NCBI GenBank assembly: GCA_023431045.1
Contig: JAEYXZ010000080.1
Coordinates: 1 to 7,614, forward strand
From: Bacillota bacterium
Lineage (GTDB): Bacteria; Bacillota_I; Bacilli_A; Acholeplasmatales; Acholeplasmataceae
Direction of reading: 5' to 3'
Length of the DNA: 7,614 nt
The notes under the pieces: generated by a model
Databases searched by the model: none
Told to the model about the DNA's origin: nothing
The model's input: only the letters and a program-made list of their open reading frames with translations
In this document: piece after piece, positions 6,656-7,614 of the stretch
Layout of the letters: every line of letters starts with the position of its first letter
Numbering within the stretch: the first letter of the stretch is position 1
Program-made: the position numbers and the translations under genes

Positions 6656-7321
6656 ATGAAACTAACACAGGATGAATTAGTAAAAATAACTCAGATGATT
6701 AAAGGTTCCTCTAGAGTGACATTGGAAAACTTTCAATTACTCAATCAAAAAACAGAAAAAGGATTGATTGTTTTTGCTGGAGATTCAATGATTGAATATA
6801 TGAACCTCAGTGTATTATTTGAAGGCTTTAAAATCGTGAATCGCGGTGTTGCAGGTGCAACAACGCAATTTATGATAGAAAATTTAGACCGTATTTTTGG
6901 TGATATAAACCCAAGTCAAATATGGTTATCGATTGGTTCAAATGATTTGACATTACTAGATAGTTATCCAGAAAAGATAGCAAAAGATGTTGAAAATTTA
7001 TTTGGTAACATCAGAAATAAATTTCCGAATGTCAAATTATTCTATCTTGCTACAACACCGATATTAAATGAAGATCATAAACTTTACAAAAAACTTTATA
7101 TTGGTGGTAAAACCAATGAGCAACAATTAAAGATTAATGAATTGATGAGTAAAGTAACAAAAGATAAAAACATTACAATGGTTAATAATTTCGAAATTCT
7201 TTTAGATCAATCAACGGGTTTTTTAAATGAGAAGTATACACCAGATGGCATTCACCTAAACCAATTAGGATATAAAGAATATGCAAAACAAATCATTGAA
7301 ACGCTAAAAGCCAATCAATAA
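6656..7321 (+). CDS. SGNH/GDSL-type esterase or acylhydrolase
   Basis: This serine hydrolase of the SGNH superfamily removes acyl or acetyl groups from lipids, sugars or thioesters; the substrate is not readable. With the start at 6656 it has 221 residues. The four blocks are present: FAGDSM with nucleophile S44, NRGVAGAT with oxyanion glycine (G64 or G67), IGSND (G94, N96), and DGIHL with the catalytic D197/H200 pair. There is no signal peptide or membrane segment, so a cytoplasmic enzyme is expected. An in-frame ATG at 6641 would add five residues (MGDEK). I prefer 6656 because GGGGG at 6643-6647 is then a ribosome binding site with 8-base spacing, and 6641 has none and lies almost on the transcript start. 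The gene stands alone, divergent from the PEPCK-like gene, with its own terminator. Confidence 0.93.
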   Translation: MKLTQDELVKITQMIKGSSRVTLENFQLLNQKTEKGLIVFAGDSMIEYMNLSVLFEGFKIVNRGVAGATTQFMIENLDRIFGDINPSQIWLSIGSNDLTLLDSYPEKIAKDVENLFGNIRNKFPNVKLFYLATTPILNEDHKLYKKLYIGGKTNEQQLKINELMSKVTKDKNITMVNNFEILLDQSTGFLNEKYTPDGIHLNQLGYKEYAKQIIETLKANQ

Positions 7322-7336
7322 GCTTCAATAAACGAG

Positions 7337-7374
7337 TAACAATCAAGTTATAGTCTGACTTGATTGTTATTTTT
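7337..7374 (+). terminator. Rho-independent terminator of the SGNH hydrolase gene
   Basis: A perfect 12-bp stem (7337-7348 with 7358-7369), a 9-base loop and T5 at 7370-7374 begin 15 bases after the stop. Confidence 0.9.
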
Positions 7375-7383
7375 ACTAAGAAA

Positions 7384-7392
7384 TGATAAAAT
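7384..7392 (+). promoter_or_regulatory. Probable extended -10 promoter of uvrB
   Basis: TGATAAAAT fits TGnTAAAAT and would start transcription near 7399, giving a leader of about 89 bases. TATAAA at 7407-7412 is a weaker alternative. The ribosome binding site AGGAG at 7475-7479 lies 8 bases before the uvrB ATG. Confidence 0.5.
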
Positions 7393-7405
7393 TGATTAAA
7401 TCAAT
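7391..7405. repeat. Palindrome ATTGATT-A-AATCAAT upstream of uvrB
   Basis: Two perfect 7-base arms flank one central base, overlapping the end of the proposed -10 and the predicted transcript start. It has no T tract. It could be an operator half-site pair or an AT-rich coincidence. Confidence 0.4.
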
Positions 7406-7409
7406 CTAT

Positions 7410-7425
7410 AAAGAACAAGTTCTTT
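7410..7425. repeat. Palindrome AAAGAAC-AA-GTTCTTT upstream of uvrB (SOS-box-like)
   Basis: Two perfect 7-base arms contain GAAC and GTTC, the half-sites of the Gram-positive LexA box. They are separated here by two bases instead of the usual four. It lies just downstream of the predicted transcript start and 62 bases before the uvrB ATG. Damage control of uvrB is plausible, but the wrong spacing speaks against a standard LexA site. Confidence 0.45.
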
Positions 7426-7487
7426 TGTGTTGGGAAAAATCATCAAATTATCTTGGACAGGATTGATTCTTAATAGGAGTTGATTAG

Positions 7488-7614
7488 ATGTTTAAATTAG
7501 TCGCTCCCTATGAACCAAAAGGGGATCAAATTGGTGCCATTGAAAAACTAAAAGAGAATATTTCTAAAGGGTTTAAGGAACAAATCTTGCTAGGGGCAAC
7601 TGGAACTGGTAAGA
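7488..7614 (+). CDS. uvrB: Excinuclease ABC subunit B, N-terminal fragment (runs off window)
   Basis: UvrB is the damage-verifying helicase-like subunit of nucleotide excision repair, loaded on DNA by UvrA and then recruiting UvrC. The 42 visible codons give the family's characteristic opening, FKLVAPYEPKGDQ (residues 2-14), then AIEKL and the start of the Walker A motif, GATGTGK (36-42). The remaining 600 or so residues lie beyond the window. The start is supported by AGGAG at 7475-7479. The preceding hydrolase gene is closed by a terminator, so uvrB has its own promoter in the 110-base gap. Confidence 0.95.
   Translation, partial: MFKLVAPYEPKGDQIGAIEKLKENISKGFKEQILLGATGTGK

Noticed and set aside
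7410..7425. Canonical LexA/SOS box upstream of uvrB
   Set aside because: The half-sites GAAC and GTTC are right but the spacing is 2 rather than 4 bases, so I list it only as an unexplained palindrome.
1..7614. CRISPR array, tRNA or rRNA gene, insertion sequence, phage genes
   Set aside because: No regularly spaced repeats, cloverleaf, transposase, terminal repeat or phage protein could be seen on either strand.

Overview
This is an AT-rich bacterial chromosome segment. Its short intergenic gaps hold Rho-independent hairpins and extended -10 promoters (TGnTATAAT). Every visible stop codon is TAA and tryptophan is read from TGG with no in-frame TGA, so the standard code is in use. Gene content, base composition and promoter style suggest a wall-less or reduced Firmicutes relative that keeps the standard code, such as Acholeplasma or a neighbouring Mollicutes lineage. 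This is an inference; no marker gene in the window settles it.

Layout. Positions 1-666 hold the 3' half of a canonical pyruvate kinase gene, followed by a terminator. Positions 790-2780 form a two-gene operon: pfkA (6-phosphofructokinase), then a gene starting on the last base of the pfkA stop (TAATG). The second gene encodes a pyruvate-kinase-like protein that lacks the B domain and nearly all catalytic residues. A terminator follows. Positions 2905-4380 encode a membrane phosphoglycosyl transferase of the WbaP/CapM type. Directly behind it, with no promoter, lies the 3' part of an endonuclease I gene (about 4402-4758), probably a truncated relic. A near-perfect bidirectional hairpin separates it from a minus-strand gene (4809-6512) for a protein of the PEP carboxykinase/HPr kinase P-loop superfamily. 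Divergent from that gene is a cytoplasmic SGNH/GDSL hydrolase (6656-7321), then a terminator, a leader with two short palindromes, and the first 42 codons of uvrB.

How the genes work together. The left third covers two control points of lower glycolysis. pfkA and the degenerate Pyk paralogue are so tightly coupled that a regulatory or structural role of the pseudoenzyme in glycolysis is the most attractive reading. The right part is a set of independent single-gene units (surface glycan, a probable kinase of unknown substrate, an esterase, DNA repair).

The two observations most worth following are the operon-encoded pyruvate kinase pseudoenzyme and the PEPCK-fold protein, which keeps the kinase-like P-loop, His and Asp-Asp residues but has lost the PEPCK signature arginine.
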